NCBI RefSeq assembly: GCF_000526155.1 | Contig: NZ_JAFN01000001.1 | Location: 2,815,014 to 2,879,013, forward strand | Length of the DNA stretch: 64,000 bases | Direction: 5' to 3' | DNA from: Deferrisoma camini S3R1 | Lineage (GTDB): Bacteria > Desulfobacterota > Deferrisomatia > Deferrisomatales > Deferrisomataceae | In this document: positions 42,093-49,347 of the stretch, one piece after another | How positions within the stretch are numbered: position 1 is the first letter of the stretch | Layout: each line of letters starts with the position of its first letter | Program-made: the position numbers and the translations under genes | The notes under the pieces: model-generated | The model's input: the letters and a program-made list of their open reading frames with translations, nothing else | What the model was told of the DNA's origin: nothing | Database searches by the model: none

Positions 42093-42325
42093 CGCCGGCC
42101 TTCCTCGATCATCTCGCGGATCGTCAGGCCGTCGAGTCGGGCCCCCCGCCGCAGGCGCCTGAGGTCGGCCGCCGCAGAGGTTGCGTCCCGGACCCCGTCC
42201 GGGACCGGCGTCAGGACGGCGACGGGAACCCCTCTGCGCGTAATGGTGATGCGCTCGCCCGAGGCCACCCGGTCGAGCAGCGCCGAGAGGTGTGTCTTCG
42301 CCTCGTAGGCCCCGATCGTTTCCAT
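42089..42325 (-). CDS. Phd/YefM-type antitoxin
   Basis: The product is 78 aa from ATG 42325. METIGAYEAKTHLSALLDRV and GERITITRRGVPVAVLTPVP are the Phd/YefM DNA-binding core. The C-terminal helix GLTIREMIEEGRR binds toxin. A GGAGGGAG-like sequence precedes the start, and the palindromic operator lies 18 nt upstream. Confidence 0.92.
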   Translation of the reverse strand: METIGAYEAKTHLSALLDRVASGERITITRRGVPVAVLTPVPDGVRDATSAAADLRRLRRGARLDGLTIREMIEEGRR

Positions 42326-42342
42326 TGCATCTCCCTCCTTCC

Positions 42343-42362
42343 GACTAGTTTGCAGACTAGTC
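42343..42362. promoter_or_regulatory. Operator of the Phd-VapC pair
   Basis: A perfect inverted repeat GACTAGT-TTGCAG-ACTAGTC lies just upstream of the antitoxin start. It has the same 6-nt spacer as the other toxin-antitoxin operator at 40820-40843 but an unrelated arm sequence. It is the likely autoregulatory site. Confidence 0.75.
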
Positions 42363-42680
42363 TATCCGGGCCACGGCGGCTCCGCAAGCCCCGGGCCGGC
42401 AGAGGGGGCCGACACCGTGCGTGACGAGCCCAGGGGACTCTTTTTGGGGTCTGGTCGGGATGTGGGAACGCCGGTGATGAACCGACTGCGGACCGGCTAC
42501 GCCGTGACCTTCGACTGCCGCCACCGCCGTGCCGGCCGGTTGTGTTCGTGGCGAGGAAGTAGGCCGAGGAGATCGTGATCTACGGCGAGATTCTGAAGAC
42601 GCAGCCGAGCCGGCGCGGGAACCGAAGCCCAAGCCGAAGGCCCCCCTCTACGACCCCCAACAGGAGACCGGAGGGGACGT
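42363..42680. other. Gene-poor stretch, possibly decayed coding DNA
   Basis: No intact gene is present over about 320 bp. Around 42565-42660 on the plus strand, one frame reads EEIVIYGEILK and the next frame reads PKPKPKAPLYDPQQETGG, as if a reading frame had been broken by a frameshift. I cannot assign the source gene. Confidence 0.35.
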
Positions 42681-42936
42681 TGACAGGTTATAAAGTTGTT
42701 CTCACCCTCCCTCCGTCAACCGGACCATTTGCCACACCGACGCCTGCGTCCGCCCCGTTCGCCGGGCCAACGCGTCAAACGTCGTCCCCGCCTCCTGCCG
42801 CGCCCGCCGGGCGCAGGCCACCTTTCGCTCCCGGATCGGGCCCGTGATCGCCGCTACATCCACTCCGAGGTCCCTGGCCACCTCCCCAGCGACCACCCAA
42901 CTCCGGTGCCCCCCTTACAATAACTAAATAACCTGT
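42681..42936 (-). mobile_element. Element A copy 2
   Basis: The left end is TGACAGGTTATAAAGTTGTT; the right end lacks the last two bases of the repeat (CCTGTCCC instead of CCTGTCAG). The 64-aa minus-strand HTH ORF is intact at 42702-42896 and differs from copy 1 at four residues. Homology extends a few bases left of the element (GGAGACCGG and GGGACG), as in copy 1. Repeat B is absent on its right. Confidence 0.7.
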
Positions 42937-43103
42937 CCCCACCCCCCAGCGTAGGGCTTCCGGTTCCGAGGCATCCACCCGCACCTCCAGCTCGGCACCA
43001 CCTGCCACCGGCATGCGGGCCACCGGCATGCGGGGTGGCCTCGGGCAGATCGACTCGCCCGAGTGCTACGCCGGCCGGATCATCCCTAGCACCACCGCCA
43101 ACG

Positions 43104-44750
43104 TCAAAACTCCGGCTGGCAGGCAAGCTCCACGGTGTAGCTGCCGGTGGTGCCCAGCGACACGTCTTCGAGCCGTTCGCCGTCCCGGAGCGGGAGGGTG
43201 ACGGACGCGCTGAACGAGAGGGGGAGCCAGGCGCCGCACCCCTCTTCCGAGGATACCTGGCCGGTCTGTTCGTGCGACACGGTGAGCGCTGCAGTGGGAG
43301 GGCTGTCGCCCGTCCCGGGCTGCACGGCGCCGGCCACCGTGACCCGGTCGGTACCGTCGATAGTCCAGGAGCATCCGGTTCCGTCCGCCGACAGGAACTG
43401 CCCCGCCCCGGTCAGGGGCAGGTCCGCCTGTCCGCTCACCGGGTGGGCCGGATCGTCGAGATCGATCTTCACCTCCACCTCGCCGTCCACCTCGACCCAG
43501 CTGGCGTATCCGCCCCCGCTCTGGTCCGTACGCCATTCGTAGCGCAGCACGAACGCGTCGCACGACTCGTGCCACGACACCACCACCGGCGCGGTGCCGG
43601 CGTAGATGCGCGGGGGCACGAACGCCAGGAGCTGGGGGCTGGTGATGCCGGCCGCCTGGAGGGCCGGCTTTACGTCCACCCAGGCCCCCACCGCGCCGAC
43701 CTCTTCCACGTAGGTGCCGTTTCCGCCGGCCTCCTCCGCCACGGCCTGGAGCTGGAGTTCGGCCTTGCCGTCCGCGTCCGTCACCCCGTCCTGGCCGATC
43801 ATCGTCGCGTGCTCGTCGAACACCACGGGCACGTCCCACGACACCAGGGCGTTCCAGAGCCCGCCCTGGAGGGGCTTCCAGGCGACGTCCGTCAGCACCC
43901 CGCACCCCACGTCGAACGTCGCGTCGGGGACGTAGTCGGCCTCCACGGTGACGCTGTAGGTGACGGTGTCGCCCGGTCCGTCGTGGCCCTCGTGGATCTC
44001 CGTGGTCGATGCCTCGATCCGCGCCGTGGCCGCCTGCGCGAGCACGGCCCCGTGGATCGCGAGATACGCCTGGTATCCGGACAGGACCAGGGTCGTCTCG
44101 CTGCCAGCCAGCCCCCAGAACGAGACCAGGTTCCCGCCGATGATCGTGCCCCCGCACCCCGTTTGCGCGACGGAACGCCCGCCGCGCCGGGAGGCGGCCT
44201 GGCCGTTGGGGGGCACGAAAGTGTCCAGAAGGAGGAGCCACTGCTGGAGCGGGGTGAGTCGGGGCGCGTCGTCGAAGTCCAGGCCCGTGGCGGCCAGCAG
44301 TTTCACGAAGGGGTGGTCCGGGTGGGCGGCGTAGACCGCCCGGTACACCGACTGCAGCTCCTCGGCCGTGCCGGTGTAGCCGTGTGCCTGCACCACCTCG
44401 GCGTACGCGTCGAACGGGGCCGCCGCTCCGCCGGCCATGGCCGCGAGCATCGGGACCTCGAAGTCGTACAGCCAGAAATCCTCCTCGCTCTGTTCGGAGC
44501 CGGCCAGCACCTGCTGGCCGTCCGGGGTGTACACCCCGATCCCCAGCAACGCGAGCATCTGCCAGACGCCCTGTTCGGCCCGGTCCGGGTCGGCCAGGCT
44601 CTCCGCGACGTTCTGAGCCGGATCGGTTTCGGCCGGGGGCGTGTCCCCTCCGGCCGAGCCGCCACCGCCCCCACACCCGGCGACCCAGCCGCCGGCGAGA
44701 GCAAAGACCGCGCACAGGGCGTAGATCCGAGTTCGCAACGGGCGACGCAC
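43104..44750 (-). CDS. Large lipoprotein of unknown function
   Basis: The product is 548 aa from GTG 44750 with GGGAG upstream. The N-terminus [20 protein letters not shown] is a lipoprotein signal followed by a Gly-rich linker. The body is acidic and beta-rich ([80 protein letters not shown]) with several Cys residues that could form disulfides. I recognise no family. It lies between element A2 and a duplicated cyuA fragment, so it may be acquired DNA. Confidence 0.75.
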   Translation of the reverse strand: MRRPLRTRIYALCAVFALAGGWVAGCGGGGGSAGGDTPPAETDPAQNVAESLADPDRAEQGVWQMLALLGIGVYTPDGQQVLAGSEQSEEDFWLYDFEVPMLAAMAGGAAAPFDAYAEVVQAHGYTGTAEELQSVYRAVYAAHPDHPFVKLLAATGLDFDDAPRLTPLQQWLLLLDTFVPPNGQAASRRGGRSVAQTGCGGTIIGGNLVSFWGLAGSETTLVLSGYQAYLAIHGAVLAQAATARIEASTTEIHEGHDGPGDTVTYSVTVEADYVPDATFDVGCGVLTDVAWKPLQGGLWNALVSWDVPVVFDEHATMIGQDGVTDADGKAELQLQAVAEEAGGNGTYVEEVGAVGAWVDVKPALQAAGITSPQLLAFVPPRIYAGTAPVVVSWHESCDAFVLRYEWRTDQSGGGYASWVEVDGEVEVKIDLDDPAHPVSGQADLPLTGAGQFLSADGTGCSWTIDGTDRVTVAGAVQPGTGDSPPTAALTVSHEQTGQVSSEEGCGAWLPLSFSASVTLPLRDGERLEDVSLGTTGSYTVELACQPEF

Positions 44751-44860
44751 GCGATTTCTCCCTTCTTTTGAGATGCACCGATGGAAAAGGCCTTTGCAAA
44801 CTCCTTAATTTTAGAGACAAAAACCATACCCCATCCTCCCTCCCGCCGGCAACCGCCAGG

Positions 44861-45076
44861 GCCACGGCCAGGTCGAGCCCGGACGCGCCCCGGGCCCCGG
44901 GGATCGACACGGCCAGGCCGTTCTTGTACACGTTGGGGTCCACCCACACCTCGATCGCCTCGGCCGTCTCCCCCTCCAACAAAGAGGCCGCGGCGGCCGC
45001 CGCCAGGGCGATGGCCGAGGGCTCGGTGCACCCCAGGGCCGGGGCCACCTCCATGCGCAGCACGTCCTTTACGCCG
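44861..45076 (-). pseudogene. Duplicated 5' fragment of the cyuA-like gene
   Basis: These 216 bp match 35881-36096 with no gaps and four mismatches by my count. The fragment keeps the codons from about [12 protein letters not shown] to [10 protein letters not shown] in frame, then runs into unrelated sequence. It lacks the real start context and about 85 percent of the gene. It directly precedes element A3, so the duplication may have accompanied movement of that element. Confidence 0.9.
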
Positions 45077-45088
45077 GGGAGGGAGGGT

Positions 45089-45308
45089 TGACAGGTTATA
45101 AAGTTGTTCTCACCCTCCCTCCGTCAACCGGACCATTTGCCACACCGACGCCTGCGTCCGCCCCGTTCGCCGGGCCAACGCGTCAAACGTCGTCCCCGCC
45201 TCCTGCCGCGCCCGCCGGGCGCAGGCCACCCGCTCCCGGCTCGGGCCCGTGATCGCCAGAGACCACCCAACTCCGGTGGCCTCCTTACAATAACTAAATA
45301 ACCTGTCA
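45089..45308 (-). mobile_element. Element A copy 3, internally deleted
   Basis: Both ends are intact (TGACAGGTTATAAAGTTGTT on the left; on the right complement TGACAGGTTATTTAGTTATT). About 36 bp are missing relative to copies 1 and 2 near the 5' end of the HTH ORF, which is therefore broken. Repeat B2 lies 13 bp to the right. Confidence 0.7.
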
Positions 45309-45321
45309 GCCCCACCCCCCG

Positions 45322-45359
45322 TAAATTTTTGCTTGACGGAGGGACTATAGAGTGTCCCC
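45322..45359. repeat. Repeat B copy 2
   Basis: This matches 40674-40712 except for one fewer T in the T-run. It lies directly right of element A3, in the same order and orientation as A1 and B1, which are now split by the IS110 insertion. Confidence 0.8.
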
Positions 45360-45421
45360 TCCCATGTCAGTTGGAAGGGGGGGTTGGAAGCCGGCCGCCC
45401 GGCGGGCCGAAGGCCCGAAGA

Positions 45422-45838
45422 TCAGGCCTTGTGGAAGCGCACCGGCAGGCCGGCCGCGCGGAAGGCCTTGAACCGCTGCCGGGCCGGGCCGACCCGGTCG
45501 GGCAGGTCCACCGGGGCGAAGTCCACCACCCGGTCGAACCCCTGGATCTCGTCCGGACGGGCGTCCCGGGCCAGCACCAGGCACCGGGCGCCGTTGGGGT
45601 TGCCCGGCATCCAGCCCACGGCCACGGGGTCGTCGATGCCGTCCCCGCCCTGCCACAGGCCGTGGGGCACGAACGAGTCCTCCCGGAACTCCCACAGCAG
45701 GTCGTCCAGGTGCCGGGCGTCGGCCTGGGACTCGGCCCACACGTACACACGGAGCCCCGCGGCGTAGGCCTGCTCCACCCTCTCGCACAGGGCCAGGTCC
45801 CACCGGGGGCCTTTCACCTCGAAAAAGTCGATGCGCAT
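45422..45838 (-). CDS. holC: DNA polymerase III chi subunit (HolC)
   Basis: The product is 138 aa from ATG 45838. MRIDFFEVKGPRWDLALCER, YAAGLRVYVWAESQADARHL and DDLLWEFREDSFVPHGLWQG are typical HolC segments, and length fits. Chi links the clamp loader to SSB. In many bacteria holC lies between pepA and valS; here it is isolated next to the accessory patch, with repeats on both sides. Confidence 0.85.
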   Translation of the reverse strand: MRIDFFEVKGPRWDLALCERVEQAYAAGLRVYVWAESQADARHLDDLLWEFREDSFVPHGLWQGGDGIDDPVAVGWMPGNPNGARCLVLARDARPDEIQGFDRVVDFAPVDLPDRVGPARQRFKAFRAAGLPVRFHKA

Positions 45839-45849
45839 GGGGTTTCACC

Positions 45850-45962
45850 TGCTAGGAGGCTGGAAGGCTAGGATGCTAGGATGCTAGGAGGCTGGAAAGC
45901 TAGAAAGCTGTAAGGCTCCCCCCCCTCACCCCGGCCCTCTCCCCCCGTTGGGGGGAGAGGGC
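45850..45962. repeat. AGGCTAGA-type tandem run and a GC-rich hairpin
   Basis: 45850-45920 is a clear degenerate tandem array (GGCTGGAAGGCTAGGATGCT and onward). It is followed at 45934-45962 by a perfect 13-bp stem GCCCTCTCCCCCC / GGGGGGAGAGGGC with a GTT loop. The hairpin has no T-run, so it is a repeat-type palindrome rather than a clear terminator. It separates the radical SAM gene end from holC. Confidence 0.7.
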
Positions 45963-46077
45963 GATCGTTTCACCTGCCCCTCGGGTTGGGCGAAAACCGC
46001 GACGTTACGGCGCGGCCACGGACGAGGGACGCCTCGTAGCCGCCCAGCCGCCAGGCTACCTCGCCGCCCAGCCTTCC

Positions 46078-47214
46078 TCACACAAACCGCAGCATCATGT
46101 CCCGGCAGGCCTCTTCGATGCGGTCCGGGCCGTAGGAGCGGGCCACCTCGGCCAGCAGGGACTCGGCCCGGGCCCGCACCTCGGGGATCTCCAGGTCGGA
46201 GAGCCCGTTCACCAGGCCGGCCCGCCGGGCCACCTGGTAGAGCCGCTGCTCCCCCGCATCCAGGGAGAGGAACGCGTCGCACCGGTCGAGCAGGGCCTGC
46301 TTCTCGTCGGGCAGCCGGCCCTCCAGGTCGCCCAGCAGGTTCATGATGTGGTCGCTCACCAGCCGGCTGTGGATGCCGTCGAGGGCCTCGATGAACCGCC
46401 GGATCTCGGCCACGATCTCGGCGTCGGTCTGGCGGGTGAGCCGGGCCTCGGGCCCGTGGAACTCGGACCAAAGGTCCACCTTGGGCCCCAGGGTCAGGGT
46501 GCGCAGCCGGATGAAGTCCGGGTCGATGGCGTTGAGCACCCGGGCCGAGTCCAGGGCATGGCCCTCACTCATCTCCCGGCCGCCCAGGCCTGGGATGATG
46601 TACTCGCTCAGCTCCAGGCCCGCCTCCTTGACCTTGCGGCCCGCCTTGATGTGGATCTCGGCCGTGGCCCCCTTCTTGATGAGCTCCAGAAGGGGGTCGT
46701 GGCCGGTCTCCATGCCGATGTGGATCCGGGTGAGGCCCAGCTCGCCGTAGGTCCGCAGCACCTCCACCGGCAGCCGGGCCACGGTGCGGGACCGGGCGTA
46801 GGTGGTGATCCGCTCCACCTCGGGGAACCGCTCCCGGAACCGGACGAGCACCCGTTTCAGGTTCTCGGGCTTCATGACCAGGGAGTCCGCGTCCTGGAGG
46901 AACGCGGTGCGGCCCCCATTGGCCAGGGCGTTGGCCACCATCCACTCGGCCTCGGTGGTCACCAGGCCCCGGGCCACCAGGGCGCGGGGCCCGTCGGAGC
47001 CCCCCTCGGCCCGCAGCCGGTCGCGGATGCGGGCCATCTCGTCGATCTGGGCCTCGATCTCCTCCACCGGCCTCAGGCTGAACCGGTGGCGCTTGTAGGT
47101 GCGGCAGAACCGGCACCGGTTCCAGGGGCAGTTGCGGGTCAGCCGCAGCAGGTAGCTACCCGCCTCGCTGGGGGGCCGAATCGGCCCGATCTCGAACTCC
47201 ACCGCTTCGCTCAT
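46078..47214 (-). CDS. Radical SAM protein with CX4CX2C cluster motif
   Basis: The product is 378 aa from ATG 47214, overlapping the activase gene (ATGA). The cluster motif reads LRLTRNCPWNRCRFCRTYKR, that is Cys-X4-Cys-X2-Cys, one residue longer than the canonical spacing. Other radical-SAM features are TAFLQDADSLVMKPENLKRV, ITTYARSRTVARLPVEVLRT, IHIGMETGHDPLLELIKKGA and SEYIIPGLGGREMSEGHALD. The C-terminal region is helical with no added domain. Its fixed coupling to a 2-hydroxyacyl-CoA dehydratase-type activase suggests a linked role that I cannot name. Confidence 0.87.
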   Translation of the reverse strand: MSEAVEFEIGPIRPPSEAGSYLLRLTRNCPWNRCRFCRTYKRHRFSLRPVEEIEAQIDEMARIRDRLRAEGGSDGPRALVARGLVTTEAEWMVANALANGGRTAFLQDADSLVMKPENLKRVLVRFRERFPEVERITTYARSRTVARLPVEVLRTYGELGLTRIHIGMETGHDPLLELIKKGATAEIHIKAGRKVKEAGLELSEYIIPGLGGREMSEGHALDSARVLNAIDPDFIRLRTLTLGPKVDLWSEFHGPEARLTRQTDAEIVAEIRRFIEALDGIHSRLVSDHIMNLLGDLEGRLPDEKQALLDRCDAFLSLDAGEQRLYQVARRAGLVNGLSDLEIPEVRARAESLLAEVARSYGPDRIEEACRDMMLRFV

Positions 47215-47990
47215 GGGTCTGCGCCCAACTCCTCCCGGGCCACCAGCGCGGCTCCGAACGCCCCCAGGAACTGGGGATCGGGGGGCACCTCCACGGCCGC
47301 GCCGGTGCGCTCGGCCATGATCTTGGCCACGATGGGAAACGCGGCCACCACGCCCCCGCTCATGACGATGAACTCGCCCAACGGGCCCATCTCCACCACC
47401 CGGGCGATCACCGAGTTGAAGATGCCCCGGCAGAGGTTCTCGGGCTCCTCGCCCTCGCGGATCAGCTTGATCACCTCGGTGGCCGAGAACACGGTGCAGA
47501 ACGACGACAGGGTGATCTCGCGGGTGGCGCCCTCGGCCAGGGCCTCGATCCGCTCCAGGGGGATGTCGAGCCGGTGGGCGATCTCCTCCACGAACGCGCC
47601 GGTTCCGGCCGCACACTTGCGGTTCATCAGGAAGTTGGCCACCGTGCCGTCCCGGCGCACGTGGATGATCTTGTTGTCCTGGCCGCCGATGTCCACCACG
47701 TCCATCTCGCGGGGGAAAAAGTGGTAGGCGCCCTTGGCGTGGCACGAGATCTCGGTGCGCCGGGCGTCCGCGAACGGAACGTTGCGCCGGCCGTAGCCCG
47801 TGGCCACGGTGCACCCCACCCGGTCCACGCCGGCCGCGGACAGCACCTCGTCGCGCAGGTCGCGGGCCGCGTCCTCGAACCGGATGCCGGTGCGGCGCAG
47901 GGCCCGGCCGGCCACCCGGCCGTCCGGATCGAGCAGCACCGCCTTGGACCACGAGGAGCCCAGGTCGAGCCCCAGCACGTGGGCGGCCAC
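47211..47990 (-). CDS. Acyl-CoA dehydratase / benzoyl-CoA reductase activase (BadF/BcrA/HgdC type)
   Basis: The product is 259 aa. Acetate-kinase-fold ATPase marks are LGLDLGSSWSKAVLLDPDGR and VVDIGGQDNKIIHVRRDGTV. The Cys ligands of the subunit-bridging [4Fe-4S] cluster are in LMNRKCAAGTGAFVEEIAHR and ITLSSFCTVFSATEVIKLIR. Such homodimers use ATP hydrolysis to push an electron to a low-potential partner, here presumably the BcrB-like protein encoded 4 nt upstream. It overlaps the radical SAM gene downstream. Confidence 0.93.
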   Translation of the reverse strand: MAAHVLGLDLGSSWSKAVLLDPDGRVAGRALRRTGIRFEDAARDLRDEVLSAAGVDRVGCTVATGYGRRNVPFADARRTEISCHAKGAYHFFPREMDVVDIGGQDNKIIHVRRDGTVANFLMNRKCAAGTGAFVEEIAHRLDIPLERIEALAEGATREITLSSFCTVFSATEVIKLIREGEEPENLCRGIFNSVIARVVEMGPLGEFIVMSGGVVAAFPIVAKIMAERTGAAVEVPPDPQFLGAFGAALVAREELGADP

Positions 47991-47994
47991 GGCC

Positions 47995-49239
47995 CTACCC
48001 TCCGGCCGCGGCCCGGCCGGGCCCCAGCTGCTCGACGAAGGCCTCGATGTTGGTCTTGGCCTGCTCCTCCGAGAAGCACCGCAGATCGTTCAGGTCGCCG
48101 TAGATCACGATGAACGGCACCCCGGTCCTCTCCTTGAGCCGCTGGGGCAGGCCGTAGCGGGTGTTGGAGTTGTGGGGGCAGGTCTTGGCGTCGTGGTACA
48201 CCACCCCGTCAACCTGGAACTCCTCGATCAGCCGGGCCATGATCCGCTCCTTGGCGTCGTCGGAGCGCACGATGAACAGCTCCAGGTACGCCCGGGCCAT
48301 GCTCTCGAACGGCTCGGCCGGGTCGAAGGCGTCGAACACCCAGGAGTTGCAGTAGGTGCTCACCACCACCGCGGTCCGGAGCTCCTGGAAGAACAGGGCC
48401 AGGTCCCGGAGCTTGCCCCACACCGGCATGCCCTCCCAGTACACCCGGTGCCGCTCGCCCTCCACCGCGGCCACCCCGCCGTCCACCCGCTCCTTGAGCT
48501 CGGCCAGCAGCTCCTTGTAGAACGCCACGGCCTCGGGCGTTCCCCGCAGCACCACGGCCGGGCCCATCAGGATGCAGGCGTCGAAGAACGTGAGCGGGGC
48601 GGGCCGGTGGCTCGCCTGCCACAGGCACTCCTTCCACAGGTCCGAGGTTTCGGCCGAGAGCCCCATGACCTCCCGGAACCGGTCCGGGTCGAACCGGCGG
48701 CCCGACACCTCCTCCAGGGTGGGGATGAGGGCCTGGAACTGGGCCACCATGGCGTCCACGTGGGCCTGGGTCACCTCGGAGATGCCGGTGGGCGAGTTCA
48801 CCCCGATCACCGGAACCCCGAACCTGCGGCCGTAGAACGAGAACCAGTCCTTCACGTCCCGGCACTGGTTGGTGTTGTACACGAGCACGTCGGGCCGGGG
48901 CACGCCCTCCAGGCCGTAGGCCCGCTGGAGCGGGGTCTCCCCGGCCAGGAACGCGCCGATGTCCGAGGTGAGGTAGCTGCAGATGTCGGGGCTGTACCCC
49001 AGGGCGTTGGCCAGGGGGATGTACTTCTCGGCCGACCGGGTGGCCCCCAGCATGGCCCCGTGGTTCTCGGGGTAGTACACCTCGAACCCGAAGCTGTGCA
49101 GGAGCTCGGCCGGACCCACGCTGGTGCACCACGCCACCTTCCGGTCGGGGTCCTTGGCGGCGGCGTCCACTCCGCGGAAGTGCGCCGCCATCAGTTCCTT
49201 CATGCGCTTCTGGGCGCGAAACGGCTTGATCTCGGGCAT
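47995..49239 (-). CDS. BcrB/HgdB-like 2-hydroxyacyl-CoA dehydratase family protein
   Basis: The product is 414 aa. It resembles benzoyl-CoA reductase subunit B more than the C subunit: VAWCTSVGPAELLHSFGFEV, YSPDICSYLTSDIGAFLAGE, VLVYNTNQCRDVKDWFSFYG, LIPTLEEVSGRRFDPDRFRE and YHDAKTCPHNSNTRYGLPQR. The conserved Cys at about 38, 126 and in KTCPHN can bind an iron-sulfur cluster. A partner subunit of the BcrC/HgdA type is missing here, so it could be a homodimer like the double-cubane-cluster proteins. The substrate is unknown. Confidence 0.88.
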   Translation of the reverse strand: MPEIKPFRAQKRMKELMAAHFRGVDAAAKDPDRKVAWCTSVGPAELLHSFGFEVYYPENHGAMLGATRSAEKYIPLANALGYSPDICSYLTSDIGAFLAGETPLQRAYGLEGVPRPDVLVYNTNQCRDVKDWFSFYGRRFGVPVIGVNSPTGISEVTQAHVDAMVAQFQALIPTLEEVSGRRFDPDRFREVMGLSAETSDLWKECLWQASHRPAPLTFFDACILMGPAVVLRGTPEAVAFYKELLAELKERVDGGVAAVEGERHRVYWEGMPVWGKLRDLALFFQELRTAVVVSTYCNSWVFDAFDPAEPFESMARAYLELFIVRSDDAKERIMARLIEEFQVDGVVYHDAKTCPHNSNTRYGLPQRLKERTGVPFIVIYGDLNDLRCFSEEQAKTNIEAFVEQLGPGRAAAGG

Positions 49240-49253
49240 GGTTCTCTCGGCTC

Positions 49254-49315
49254 GAAAGCTAGAAGGCTAGAAAGCTGGAAAGCTGGAAGGCCGTGGGTCG
49301 TTCGTCGTGGGTGCT
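49254..49315. repeat. AGGCTAGA- and GGTCGT-type tandem repeats
   Basis: CTCGAAAGCTAGAAGGCTAG starts a run of 8-nt units to about 49291, followed by GTGGGTCGTTCGTCGTGGG. The run sits between the crotonase stop and the BcrB-like start on the minus strand. No gene is present. Confidence 0.65.
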
Positions 49316-49347
49316 GCGAGCGGTCCACGGTGCGCGGCCGCCCCCTT

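Noticed and set aside
42937-43103. A possible coding remnant (GGAELEVRVDASEPEALRWG) on the minus strand, perhaps from a transposon accessory gene
   Set aside because: The match is too short and generic to name a source; left unannotated.
45934-45962. Hairpin after the radical SAM gene as a terminator
   Set aside because: The stem is strong but has no T-run on either side and resembles a known type of dispersed palindrome.
46078-47952. A 624-codon frame joining the radical SAM protein to upstream sequence
   Set aside because: The upstream half is the shadow of the activase gene; the activase frame has family motifs and the radical SAM ATG overlaps its stop.
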